A stretch of DNA of 58,159 bases from a bacterium (GTDB taxonomy: Bacteria > Actinomycetota > Acidimicrobiia > Spongiisociales > Spongiisociaceae): positions 1-58,159 of the forward strand of contig JAPPGV010000079.1 in the NCBI GenBank assembly GCA_028821235.1. The letters are read 5' to 3'. The translations under genes were made by a program, and so were the position numbers. Below the pieces are notes generated by a model. The model was not told the DNA's origin. It did no database searches and saw only the letters and a program-made list of their open reading frames with translations. Positions 51,678-58,159 of this stretch are shown here, one piece after another. The first letter of the stretch is position 1, and each line of letters opens with the position of its first letter.

Positions 51678-52652
51678 GTGCTCTGGCTGGGTCTAGCTCT
51701 AATCGCCGCCGGCATCGTCCTGCTCTGGCTGTCCGCAGATCCGTTCGTGGTGGCGGCGGCCCGTCTGGCCCACATCTGGGGGGTCTCGCCGGTGCTGGTC
51801 GGAGCCCTCGTGATCGGCTTCGGCACCTCCGCCCCGGAGATGGTGGTGAGCGCGGTGGCGGCGGTCCGGGGGGAGTTGGCCGAGTCGGTGGGCAACGTGG
51901 TGGGTTCCAACGCCGCCAACCTGTCGCTGGTGCTAGGAGTCAGCGCGGTCATCTCGCCGGTGGTCGGGCAGTTGCGGACCATCCGCCGCGAGGGGATTAT
52001 CACGCTGGTCGCCATGGCGGCGATGATGGCCGCTGCCTGGGATGACACGCTGGCCCGGTGGGAAGGCGTCCTGCTGGTGTCGGGCATGGCCATCGCCACG
52101 GTGTGCCTGCTCGCCTGGTCCAGGCACGACGTCAAGGCCCGGGTAGCCGTCACGTCCCCCGGCTCTGTATTCGACGAGATGATCGAAGGGACCGGCGACA
52201 AGGCGGCGCCGGAGATCGGACGCGCCTCCATGTCGATAGTGGGGATCGTGGCGGGGGCCTGGCTCCTTGTCGAGGGAGGCAGCCAGGTGGCCGATGTCTA
52301 CGGGCTGGCCGGGGGGTTCGTGGGCGCCACCATCTTCGCCCTGGGAACCAGCCTGCCCGAGCTGGTGACCGCGGTGGCCGCCGCCCGGCGGAAGGCCAAC
52401 GAACTGGTGATCGGCAACCTCCTGGGGTCCAACCTCTTCAACTCCTTCCTGGTGGTCGGGGTGGCCGGGATGGTGGGCGCCGGCCCGATCGGGGAGCGAC
52501 GAGTCTGGGAGCACGTCATGATGATGGTGATCGGAGTTGCGGTGGGGATCATGGCCGCTACCCGATCCCGTCTGGGACGCTCCCACGGCGTAGTCCTGCT
52601 GGGGTTGTTCGGGCTGTTCATCGCGGTGGTCGGCACCAACGCCACGGTGTGA
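51678..52652 (+). CDS. calcium/sodium exchanger family (CaCA) membrane protein
   Basis: A 324-residue protein with about ten membrane segments and the internal duplication of the CaCA superfamily. The first alpha repeat is GFGTSAPEMVVSAVAA near residue 47 with GNVVGSNAANLS, the second ALGTSLPELVTAVAAA near 218 with GNLLGSNLFNS. Acidic residues in both repeats are kept, so cation exchange is likely. GTG 51678 stands six bases after TAGGCT (51666-51671), which suggests a leaderless message. Divergent from the thiolase gene. Confidence 0.88.
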   Translation: MLWLGLALIAAGIVLLWLSADPFVVAAARLAHIWGVSPVLVGALVIGFGTSAPEMVVSAVAAVRGELAESVGNVVGSNAANLSLVLGVSAVISPVVGQLRTIRREGIITLVAMAAMMAAAWDDTLARWEGVLLVSGMAIATVCLLAWSRHDVKARVAVTSPGSVFDEMIEGTGDKAAPEIGRASMSIVGIVAGAWLLVEGGSQVADVYGLAGGFVGATIFALGTSLPELVTAVAAARRKANELVIGNLLGSNLFNSFLVVGVAGMVGAGPIGERRVWEHVMMMVIGVAVGIMAATRSRLGRSHGVVLLGLFGLFIAVVGTNATV

Positions 52653-52747
52653 TCCGGCTGCCTCGCGGCGCGCCCCGGCAGTGGTGCGGGTAGGGTTCTG
52701 CCCAGTGGCATACCAACGGCCAACAGCCTCCGGAGTGACGGTCTAGC

Positions 52748-53338
52748 GTGCAAGCGATCGGTGCCTTTCTGGACGCGATCGCCCGGACTGTGGTAGTGGT
52801 GGCCGACACCCTCACCGAGAGTTGCGGATGGATCGCCCGGGTGCTGGTGGCGATCCTCATCCCGGTAGGTTTCCTCAATGTCTTCCTGCGCTACGTCGGG
52901 CGCTATACCGAGACCCAGTTGGTGAACAACACGTGGATCGAGGCGCAGTGGTACATATACGGAGTCCTCTTCCTCCTCATGTTCCCCTACCTGCTGCGTC
53001 ACGACGGGAACGTGCGGGTCGACTTCTGGTATGCCGAACGTTCCGAGAGGGTGAAGACCAGGATCGACCTGGTCGGCCACCTGGTCGCCCTGGCGCCTTT
53101 CGTCACCCTGGCCGTTTGGGTGTCATACAAGCCGGTACTGGACTCCTGGCGCATCTGGGAGGTCTCGCCCGATCCGGGTGGCCTGCCGCGGGCGCCGCTC
53201 AAGGCGATGATCCTGGCGGCTTTCCTGTTGCTGGGCCTCCAGACGATCGCCACCCTCATCCGGCTTGCGGCTCGCCTGACCGGCAGGGAGATCGGCATAC
53301 GGGAAAGGCGCTCTGACGCGCCGCTGAGGATCGAGTAA
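52748..53338 (+). CDS. TRAP transporter small permease (DctQ-like)
   Basis: A 196-residue membrane protein with about four membrane segments and the DctQ-type pattern ([20 protein letters not shown] near residue 20, then [20 protein letters not shown]). TRAP transporters import organic acids with a sodium gradient; this is the small integral subunit. The stop overlaps the start of the large permease gene (TAATG), so both are coupled. No DctP-type binding protein gene is in the window. Confidence 0.85.
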   Translation: MQAIGAFLDAIARTVVVVADTLTESCGWIARVLVAILIPVGFLNVFLRYVGRYTETQLVNNTWIEAQWYIYGVLFLLMFPYLLRHDGNVRVDFWYAERSERVKTRIDLVGHLVALAPFVTLAVWVSYKPVLDSWRIWEVSPDPGGLPRAPLKAMILAAFLLLGLQTIATLIRLAARLTGREIGIRERRSDAPLRIE

Positions 53339-54702
53339 TGGGCGCGGAATGGATCGCCATGATCATGTTCGCCGTCTTCCTGGTGCTGTTGCTGGTGGGC
53401 TACCCGGTGGCCTTCTCGTTCGCCGGTACGGCCGTCATCTTCGGGGCCATCGGCCTCCTCTTGGGCGAGTTCGACCTGAACCGCCTGATCATCCTGTTCA
53501 GCCGCTGGTTCAAGGCGGTGGACAACTTCACGCTGCTGGCGGTGCCCTTCTTCGTGTTCATGGGGGCGATCCTCGAGAAATCGGGGCTGGCGGAGCGCAT
53601 GCTCACCACCATCGGGATGGCGCTGGGCCGGCTCAAGGGAGGTCTGGGGCTGACCGTGGTGATAGTCGGAGCCATGCTGGCGGCGGCCACCGGCGTGGTG
53701 GCGGCCACCGTGATCGTCATGGGCCTCCTGTCCCTTCCCACCATGGTGCGCTACGGGTACGACCACCGGCTCGCCACCGGCCTCATCACCGCCTCGGGCA
53801 CCCTGGCCCAGTTGCTCCCGCCCTCGCTGGTCCTGATCCTGCTGGCCCAGGTGGTAGGTGTATCGGTGGGCGACCTGTTCCTGGGGGCGATGGTCCCCGG
53901 GTTGATGCTGGCCACCATCTACGGCCTCTGGGTGATCTTCAAGGCCTACACCAAGGAGGGGGTGGCGCCGGCCCTTCCCGAGGAGGCGCGCACTATCCGC
54001 GGCCTGGCCCTGGTGGGCGAGTTGCTGATCGCGGTGGTGCCCATCCTCCTCCTGATCCTGGCCGTGCTCGGGTCGATCTTCACGGGAATCGCCACGCCGA
54101 CCGAGGCCGGCGCGGTGGGGGCCACCGCCGCGGTTGTCCTGGCCGCCCTGAACCGGAACATGAAGATGCCGGTTCTGGCAGGCGCCACCCGTTCGACCGC
54201 CCACATCACCGGTCTGGTGCTGATGATCCTGTTCTGCTCGACCTTCTTCCAGCTGGTCTTCGACCAGCTCGGAGGCCAGCGGCTGGCCCAGGAGATACTC
54301 ACCGGCCTGCCGGGCGGTTTCTGGGGATTCATCATCATCGCCAACATCGCGGTGTTCCTGCTCGGCATCAACCTGGAGTTCATCGAGATCACCTTCATCG
54401 TCATGCCGATCTTCGTCCCGGCGATCCGGGTGCTTCACGAGCTGGGGGAAACGCCCTTCGAGACCCTTCCTTCCCTGATGATCTGGTTCACGGTGATGAT
54501 CGCCATCAACCTCAACATGGCCTTCATCTCACCGCCGGTCGGGTTCTCCCTGTTCTACCTCCAGAGCGTGGCTCCACCCGAGGTCAAGACGCTCGACATC
54601 CACCGGGGCGCCCTTCCCTTCATGGCCCTCCAGGGCGTGGCGCTCATCCTGGTTATGGTGTTCCCCGCCACCGTCCTCTGGCTGCCATCGGTGGTCGGCT
54701 GA
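53338..54702 (+). CDS. TRAP transporter large permease (DctM-like)
   Basis: A 454-residue protein with about twelve hydrophobic segments. Family elements are [19 protein letters not shown] near residue 20, [20 protein letters not shown] near 72, [13 protein letters not shown] near 118, [12 protein letters not shown] near 160, [16 protein letters not shown] near 255, and [13 protein letters not shown] near 399. It is the transport channel of a TRAP system, paired with the DctQ gene before it. It has the usual length. The periplasmic binding protein must be encoded elsewhere or has been lost. Confidence 0.9.
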   Translation: MGAEWIAMIMFAVFLVLLLVGYPVAFSFAGTAVIFGAIGLLLGEFDLNRLIILFSRWFKAVDNFTLLAVPFFVFMGAILEKSGLAERMLTTIGMALGRLKGGLGLTVVIVGAMLAAATGVVAATVIVMGLLSLPTMVRYGYDHRLATGLITASGTLAQLLPPSLVLILLAQVVGVSVGDLFLGAMVPGLMLATIYGLWVIFKAYTKEGVAPALPEEARTIRGLALVGELLIAVVPILLLILAVLGSIFTGIATPTEAGAVGATAAVVLAALNRNMKMPVLAGATRSTAHITGLVLMILFCSTFFQLVFDQLGGQRLAQEILTGLPGGFWGFIIIANIAVFLLGINLEFIEITFIVMPIFVPAIRVLHELGETPFETLPSLMIWFTVMIAINLNMAFISPPVGFSLFYLQSVAPPEVKTLDIHRGALPFMALQGVALILVMVFPATVLWLPSVVG

Positions 54703-54897
54703 CCGGCGGCTACCGCCCGGATCTCGGTTGAGTCAACACGCCTGAGCCACACAATTGTTCGGTACGGGTTTCTTCCGATAAAGCGAACAAATACGATCCG
54801 TGCCCGATCCCCTGCCATCATCCAGGCTGAACCCTGAACGCTCGCCCGTGTGATCCACCCTCCCGTGGGCCGGGTACGAGCAAAGCCCGAGGCCGGC

Positions 54898-55287
54898 TCA
54901 GATCGACGCAACTAGTCGCCGAAGGCCCGCTGCTAACCGATCGACATCGTCCGAGCCTGAGGCCGTGGCCACCAAGAATTCGTAGACATCGTCGTTCGGG
55001 ATCGCTGTCACGGCGACACCGTTTATCTCCAGGAACGTGGCGGTGGCCAGCCAACCGAGGCGTTTGTTCCCATCCACCAGCGGATGTCCCTTCACGATCG
55101 ACTGCAGAAGGGCCCCGGCCTTTGTCCAGAGGTCCGGATACGCTTCATCGCCGAATACGGTCGTTTGGGGCCGCGCTACCGCGGCGCCGAGCAGGCCCAC
55201 CTCACGAACGGGCGGTGGGTTCCCCAGCAGCATCCCGGCCAGGTACAAGAGGTCCTCGAGGTCGAGATAGACGACCGGACGGTTCAT
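54898..55287 (-). CDS. doc: Doc/Fic-type toxin (death-on-curing family)
   Basis: A 129-residue Doc-like protein. The motif HPLVDGNKRLGW (His near residue 68) fits the Fic/Doc consensus HxFx(D/N)(G/A)NKR with Leu in place of Phe. The N-terminal YLDLEDLLYLAGMLLG is typical. Doc proteins inactivate EF-Tu by phosphorylation. Its ATG overlaps the stop of the antitoxin gene by four bases (ATGA), the usual toxin-antitoxin order. The motif residues look intact, so an active toxin is likely. Confidence 0.88.
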   Translation of the reverse strand: MNRPVVYLDLEDLLYLAGMLLGNPPPVREVGLLGAAVARPQTTVFGDEAYPDLWTKAGALLQSIVKGHPLVDGNKRLGWLATATFLEINGVAVTAIPNDDVYEFLVATASGSDDVDRLAAGLRRLVASI

Positions 55288-55487
55288 TCACCCAGGCGTC
55301 TGAGCGCGTCGGCGTGGGCCTCCATCACGCGCCGGGCAGCGGCGGACACCCGTTCTCGATGCTGTCCCCTCAGGACGTAGTCCCTGACAGCCCGCCGCGC
55401 AGCCTCCTGCATGGAGATCCCCTCAGTCGCGGCGCGTTCCTGCAGCGCCGTGTGCTCGTCTTCGGTCAGGCGAAGGGTCATGGCCAT
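55284..55487 (-). CDS. ribbon-helix-helix antitoxin partner of Doc
   Basis: A 67-residue protein with the pattern MAMTLRLTEDEHTALQERAA, followed by GISMQEAARRAVRDYVLRG, i.e. one beta strand and two helices as in ribbon-helix-helix (Arc/CopG) repressors. It precedes and overlaps the doc gene. The C-terminal part (residues ~40-67) is likely to wrap the toxin. Start ATG 55487; two direct TGATACCA repeats lie just upstream and probably serve as its operator. Confidence 0.8.
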   Translation of the reverse strand: MAMTLRLTEDEHTALQERAATEGISMQEAARRAVRDYVLRGQHRERVSAAARRVMEAHADALRRLGE

Positions 55488-55494
55488 GGCATTA

Positions 55495-55513
55495 TGATAC
55501 CAGATTGATACCA
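55495..55513. promoter_or_regulatory. direct-repeat operator of the toxin-antitoxin genes
   Basis: TGATACCA occurs at 55495-55502 and 55506-55513, an 11-base period (one helix turn). The site lies directly upstream of the antitoxin start and just ahead of the divergent hydroxyacid dehydrogenase frame. Tandem half-sites with this spacing are typical for ribbon-helix-helix repressors that autoregulate. It may also influence the divergent gene. Confidence 0.5.
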
Positions 55514-55571
55514 CATGGTCCTCCTCGCTCTGCCGACGGACCAGGCTGCCATCGGTACACTCCACCGGCTG

Positions 55572-57119
55572 ATGGAAAATGACATCGTCTTCCTCGACCG
55601 GGTGGAGTTGACGCCTGCCTCGCGCCGGGCCCTCGAGGGGGTCGGGACGGTTAGGACGGTTCCTGTCACCGCGCCGGAGGACCTCCTGGCGGCGGTGCGC
55701 CATGCCGACGCGATCGTCTACCAGCTGTTCCCCGGCCGGCTCACGAGAGACGTTCTGGAGCGTTGCCGGCGCCTCAAGGTCATCGGCCGGATCGGCATCG
55801 GCATGGACCAGGTGGACCTCCCGGCGACCACGGGCTGCGGTGTCAAGGTCGTGAACGCGGCCGGGGCCCAGGCCGCCGCGGTCGCCGACCACGCCATGGC
55901 CTTGATGCTGTGCCTGGCTCGCAACGTGGTGGCGTCCCATACGGCCCTCGTGGCAGGGGACCGCAGCCCTCCGTGGCGGTTCATGGGAGTCGAGATGGAG
56001 GGCAAGTCCCTGGGCATCATCGGCTTCGGCGCCATCGGGCGGCGTCTGGCCCAGCGGGCCCTGGGGTTCGGGATGGCGGTCCAGGCTTGCGACCCCTACG
56101 TGACCCCGGACGCTATCGAGGAGGCCGGCGTGACACCCGTCGACCTGGCCGGGTTGCTCGCCGGCAGCGACTTCGTCTCCGTCCATGTCCCCCTCACCGA
56201 CGAGACCTGGCACCTCATCGGCGCGGACGAGCTCGCCGCCATGCAACCCACCGCCTACCTGATCAACACGGCCCGGGGTCCCATCCTCGACGAGGCGGCG
56301 CTGGTGGCCGCTCTGCGCGACGGAGTGATCGCCGGCGCCGGCCTCGACGTGTACGAGGAGGAGCCGCTCGCTCCCGGCAGCCCGCTGCTGGCGCTCGATC
56401 AGGTGGTACTCACGCCGCACATCGCCGGGTGGGCCGCAGAAGCCCAGGTCCGTACGCAGGAGAGCGTCGTGAAGGACGTGGCCCGCGTACTGAGGGGCGA
56501 GGCCCCGGTCAGCCCGGTCTCGAGTGGCGGTGGTTCCGGAGTACCGTCCTCAACTTCCCCGACCGGTGCCGCGCGCCGGCGTAGCGGACCGCACCCGGCC
56601 TCCCAGCCGCTGCTTCCCTACACCGAGTGGGCGGAGGACGGGCTTCCCCACCCCAGTGCCACCCATCCGTTCGGGTCCGTCCCCGGACTGCGGAGGATCA
56701 TCGAGACGGAGGGACCGGTCACGACCGACCGGGCCTACAAGGTCTACATACGGGGATCGGGCTCCACGCGGGTCACCAAGCTGGCCAGGTCCAAGCTCAC
56801 CCAGGCCGTCAACCGCCTGCTCGACCAGAACCAGGTACAGATCGACGAGCTTGGCAGCCCGGGAGGCAGCGAGTCGCAGCGCGTTCTCCGGGTACCCGGG
56901 AGCGCCCCCGTAGTGGTCCGCGAGATCGGAGACCGCGACCTCTACGAAGTGCCGCTCAACGAGGTGGTGGCCCTGATGGAGCGCCGGCTCGACATGCATC
57001 CGGGCGCCACTCACGAGGAGCTGATGCGCTACGTCCTCGACACGTACGGCTGGAAGCGCCTCACCGACAAGGCTCGCACCTACCTGACCGATGCCATCCG
57101 GTTGATGTACGCGGACTAG
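55572..57119 (+). CDS. D-2-hydroxyacid dehydrogenase fused to a DUF3320-like domain
   Basis: A ~515-residue protein. Residues ~1-310 are a D-isomer-specific 2-hydroxyacid (SerA-like) dehydrogenase: GIGMDQVDLPA, NAD motif IGFGAIGRRLA, catalytic Arg in NTARGPILDE, Glu, and His in LTPHIAGW. A Ser/Gly/Pro-rich linker (about 315-345) leads to a C-terminal domain (about 350-515) with GLRRIIETEGPVTTDRAYKV, VVREIGDRDLYEVPLNEVV and LTDKARTYLTDAIRLM, which resembles the DUF3320 module found at the end of DNA helicase-like proteins. This fusion is unusual. ATG 55515 is the furthest start; ATG 55572 fits the family N-terminus better and keeps the operator outside the gene. Confidence 0.75.
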   Translation: MENDIVFLDRVELTPASRRALEGVGTVRTVPVTAPEDLLAAVRHADAIVYQLFPGRLTRDVLERCRRLKVIGRIGIGMDQVDLPATTGCGVKVVNAAGAQAAAVADHAMALMLCLARNVVASHTALVAGDRSPPWRFMGVEMEGKSLGIIGFGAIGRRLAQRALGFGMAVQACDPYVTPDAIEEAGVTPVDLAGLLAGSDFVSVHVPLTDETWHLIGADELAAMQPTAYLINTARGPILDEAALVAALRDGVIAGAGLDVYEEEPLAPGSPLLALDQVVLTPHIAGWAAEAQVRTQESVVKDVARVLRGEAPVSPVSSGGGSGVPSSTSPTGAARRRSGPHPASQPLLPYTEWAEDGLPHPSATHPFGSVPGLRRIIETEGPVTTDRAYKVYIRGSGSTRVTKLARSKLTQAVNRLLDQNQVQIDELGSPGGSESQRVLRVPGSAPVVVREIGDRDLYEVPLNEVVALMERRLDMHPGATHEELMRYVLDTYGWKRLTDKARTYLTDAIRLMYAD

Positions 57120-57180
57120 TGATACCACCTCATCACTAATGCACTACGCTATCAAACTGGAGCCCAGAATCGTCCTGAAC

Positions 57181-57200
57181 TGTATGATTCAAACCATACA
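57181..57200. promoter_or_regulatory. imperfect 20-base palindrome
   Basis: TGTATGATTC followed by AAACCATACA pairs at eight of ten positions. It lies in the 190-base gap between two convergent genes, so an operator role is uncertain; a hairpin or terminator for either gene is the alternative. No other feature is seen in the gap. Confidence 0.3.
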
Positions 57201-57307
57201 AAGCGTATAGCTGGGCGATGGACACAGCGCACTGCGTGGTGGTGGTTTGATCCCCTCTGTCCTCTGGCGCGCCGGGCGGCAGGGCTCGGCCTCACCGCGT
57301 CGCTGCT

Positions 57308-58006
57308 TCAACTCCTCGGCTGTCCTACCGTCTCTTGACCCGTGTCGGCCGGCTGCTTGGTCCGAATGAAGGCCAACCCGATCAAGAACACCCAGATGGT
57401 CTGTAGCAGCAGGACACCGCTTCCGAACTGATACAAGCCGATCAAATCCCCGCCACCCACTAGTGCGATCAGCAGGAGGCACGCACCAAGGATGCCCGGG
57501 ACCACTCCGAGAGCGGTGGCCAACGCCCGGTCCGGTCCCAACAAGCGAACGTCCATCGTTCCCAGCGCGAACAGTCCCACCCCGATCAATGCGAACGAGA
57601 CCCCGAAGGAGATCAGCAGGGTGCCCTCTGAGGTGAACAGTTCAGACGTACCGGAAGCCTGTTCCCGGTCAAAGTGCGCTGTCAGGAGGTGAGAGAATGT
57701 CCACGATATCGCCTCCGCAATGAGGCCGAGGGTTAACACGACCAGGCCCGCTTGCCTGAGATAAACGGTGCTCTTCCCGTCTTGGAGTACACGTTCCATA
57801 CCGATCATCCCCAGCAGGAACGCGAGAGCAACGAATATGCCGCCATCCGCTATCAGATGAGACATCGCGCTGTCCACACCGGTACCCTCTTCGGGCTCCA
57901 GCGAGAAGACAGCGAGCATGCCGAGCGGGACGCTTAGGACGGTCCCGGCCACCAGCAACCAACCAACGGTCATTGTGAAGGCTGGTCGGTCGATGACACG
58001 TGCCAC
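57308..58006 (-). CDS. multi-pass membrane protein (DUF4386-like), second copy
   Basis: A ~232-residue protein with about six hydrophobic segments (for example VGWLLVAGTVLSVPLGMLAV near residue 14 and LGVVPGILGACLLLIALVGG near 167). Length, layout and the position of the loops resemble the protein at 9376-10068, although identity is low. Function unknown. GTG 58006 is preferred to TTG 58009 because it stands five bases after GGGGG. The upstream region ends at the IS21-like terminus at the right edge. Confidence 0.7.
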   Translation of the reverse strand: MARVIDRPAFTMTVGWLLVAGTVLSVPLGMLAVFSLEPEEGTGVDSAMSHLIADGGIFVALAFLLGMIGMERVLQDGKSTVYLRQAGLVVLTLGLIAEAISWTFSHLLTAHFDREQASGTSELFTSEGTLLISFGVSFALIGVGLFALGTMDVRLLGPDRALATALGVVPGILGACLLLIALVGGGDLIGLYQFGSGVLLLQTIWVFLIGLAFIRTKQPADTGQETVGQPRS

Positions 58007-58111
58007 CAAGGCCCCCTTTCAGAACATCGGGCTCCCACAGCCAACCCGTAACTGTTGCCGCTGCGCTGAACGCATACTCAACTCGGCAATCGATGATCAT
58101 AGCAACGGTGT

Positions 58112-58159
58112 TGATGGTCATTGAAAATCCCCGGAGTTGATCACTGAAATTCCCCACCC
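58112..58159. mobile_element. IS21-like element terminus (right edge of window)
   Basis: The reverse complement of the last 48 bases reads GGTGGGGAATTTCAGTGATC, then CCGGGGATTTTCAATGACC, then ATCA: again two imperfect tandem GGGGA-TTTC units. It is similar to, but clearly different from, the left edge (about one base in six differs), so the two ends come from related but distinct elements or from an old element. No transposase gene lies in the window. Confidence 0.55.

Noticed and set aside
52999-54438. 479-codon minus-strand frame opposite the TRAP permeases
   Set aside because: His/Asp/Gln-rich shadow of membrane-protein codons, no start signal, no motif.
54755-54790. TTGTTCG...CGAACAA inverted repeat as terminator of the TRAP genes
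   Set aside because: The loop of 22 bases is long, the stem AT-rich and short, and there is no U-run; too weak to call.

Overview
The window is GC-rich and reads as actinobacterial chromosome. Supporting markers are an Rv2466c-like mycothiol-type redox protein, an F420-type luciferase-like oxidoreductase, a polyphosphate glucokinase, a Nudix-phosphatase protein of the MutT1 type, and several genes that look leaderless. An uncultured Acidimicrobiia-like lineage is my best guess; this is inference, since the window has no rRNA or ribosomal protein gene.

Layout. 1-891: the minus-strand gene for the type I-G (formerly I-U) CRISPR backbone protein Csb1/Cas7, cut at its 3' end by an IS21-like terminus. 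892-22010: housekeeping and conserved genes, namely two alpha/beta hydrolases, AlgH/YqgE, a methyltransferase, a HisC-like aminotransferase, a fused 2-oxoacid dehydrogenase E1, a DM13 protein, a LOG-like protein, a Nudix-phosphatase fusion, a DUF3179 lipoprotein, a sigma-70 factor, a YyaL-like thioredoxin-domain protein, a cystathionine beta-synthase-type enzyme, and a membrane HTH protein. This part also holds three copies of a ~220-bp intergenic repeat and a candidate small RNA carrying a 16-nt complement of the 16S rRNA tail. 22191-40479: an 18-kb catabolic and uptake island with three SDRs, RidA, SMP-30, a D-aminoacylase, two M81/MlrC-like peptidases, a D-serine-dehydratase-like PLP enzyme, a complete Opp/Dpp ABC transporter, an MBL hydrolase, a cupin and a zinc alcohol dehydrogenase. 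40684-50135: a selenocysteine tRNA, HflX, polyphosphate glucokinase, 6-phosphogluconate dehydrogenase, mannose-6-phosphate isomerase, an M1 aminopeptidase, then a gene with an in-frame UGA that I read as a selenoprotein, then an LLM oxidoreductase. 50377-58159: thiolase, a Ca/Na exchanger-like protein, TRAP permeases, a Doc-type toxin-antitoxin pair, a hydroxyacid dehydrogenase fused to a DUF3320-like domain, a membrane protein, and a second IS21-like terminus.

How the parts fit. The island reads as import of peptides or N-acyl-D-amino acids (ABC transporter), hydrolysis (M81 peptidases, D-aminoacylase), deamination of the D-amino acids (PLP enzyme) with RidA clearing the imine, and oxidation of the carbon skeletons (SDRs, ADH, SMP-30). 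The tRNA-Sec at 40.7 kb and the UGA-containing DsbA-like gene at 48.7 kb support each other: a redox protein of the Rv2466c family whose first active-site cysteine is replaced by selenocysteine, with a SECIS-like hairpin just after the UGA. Window ends in IS21-like sequence on both sides suggest that the contig broke at repeated insertion elements.
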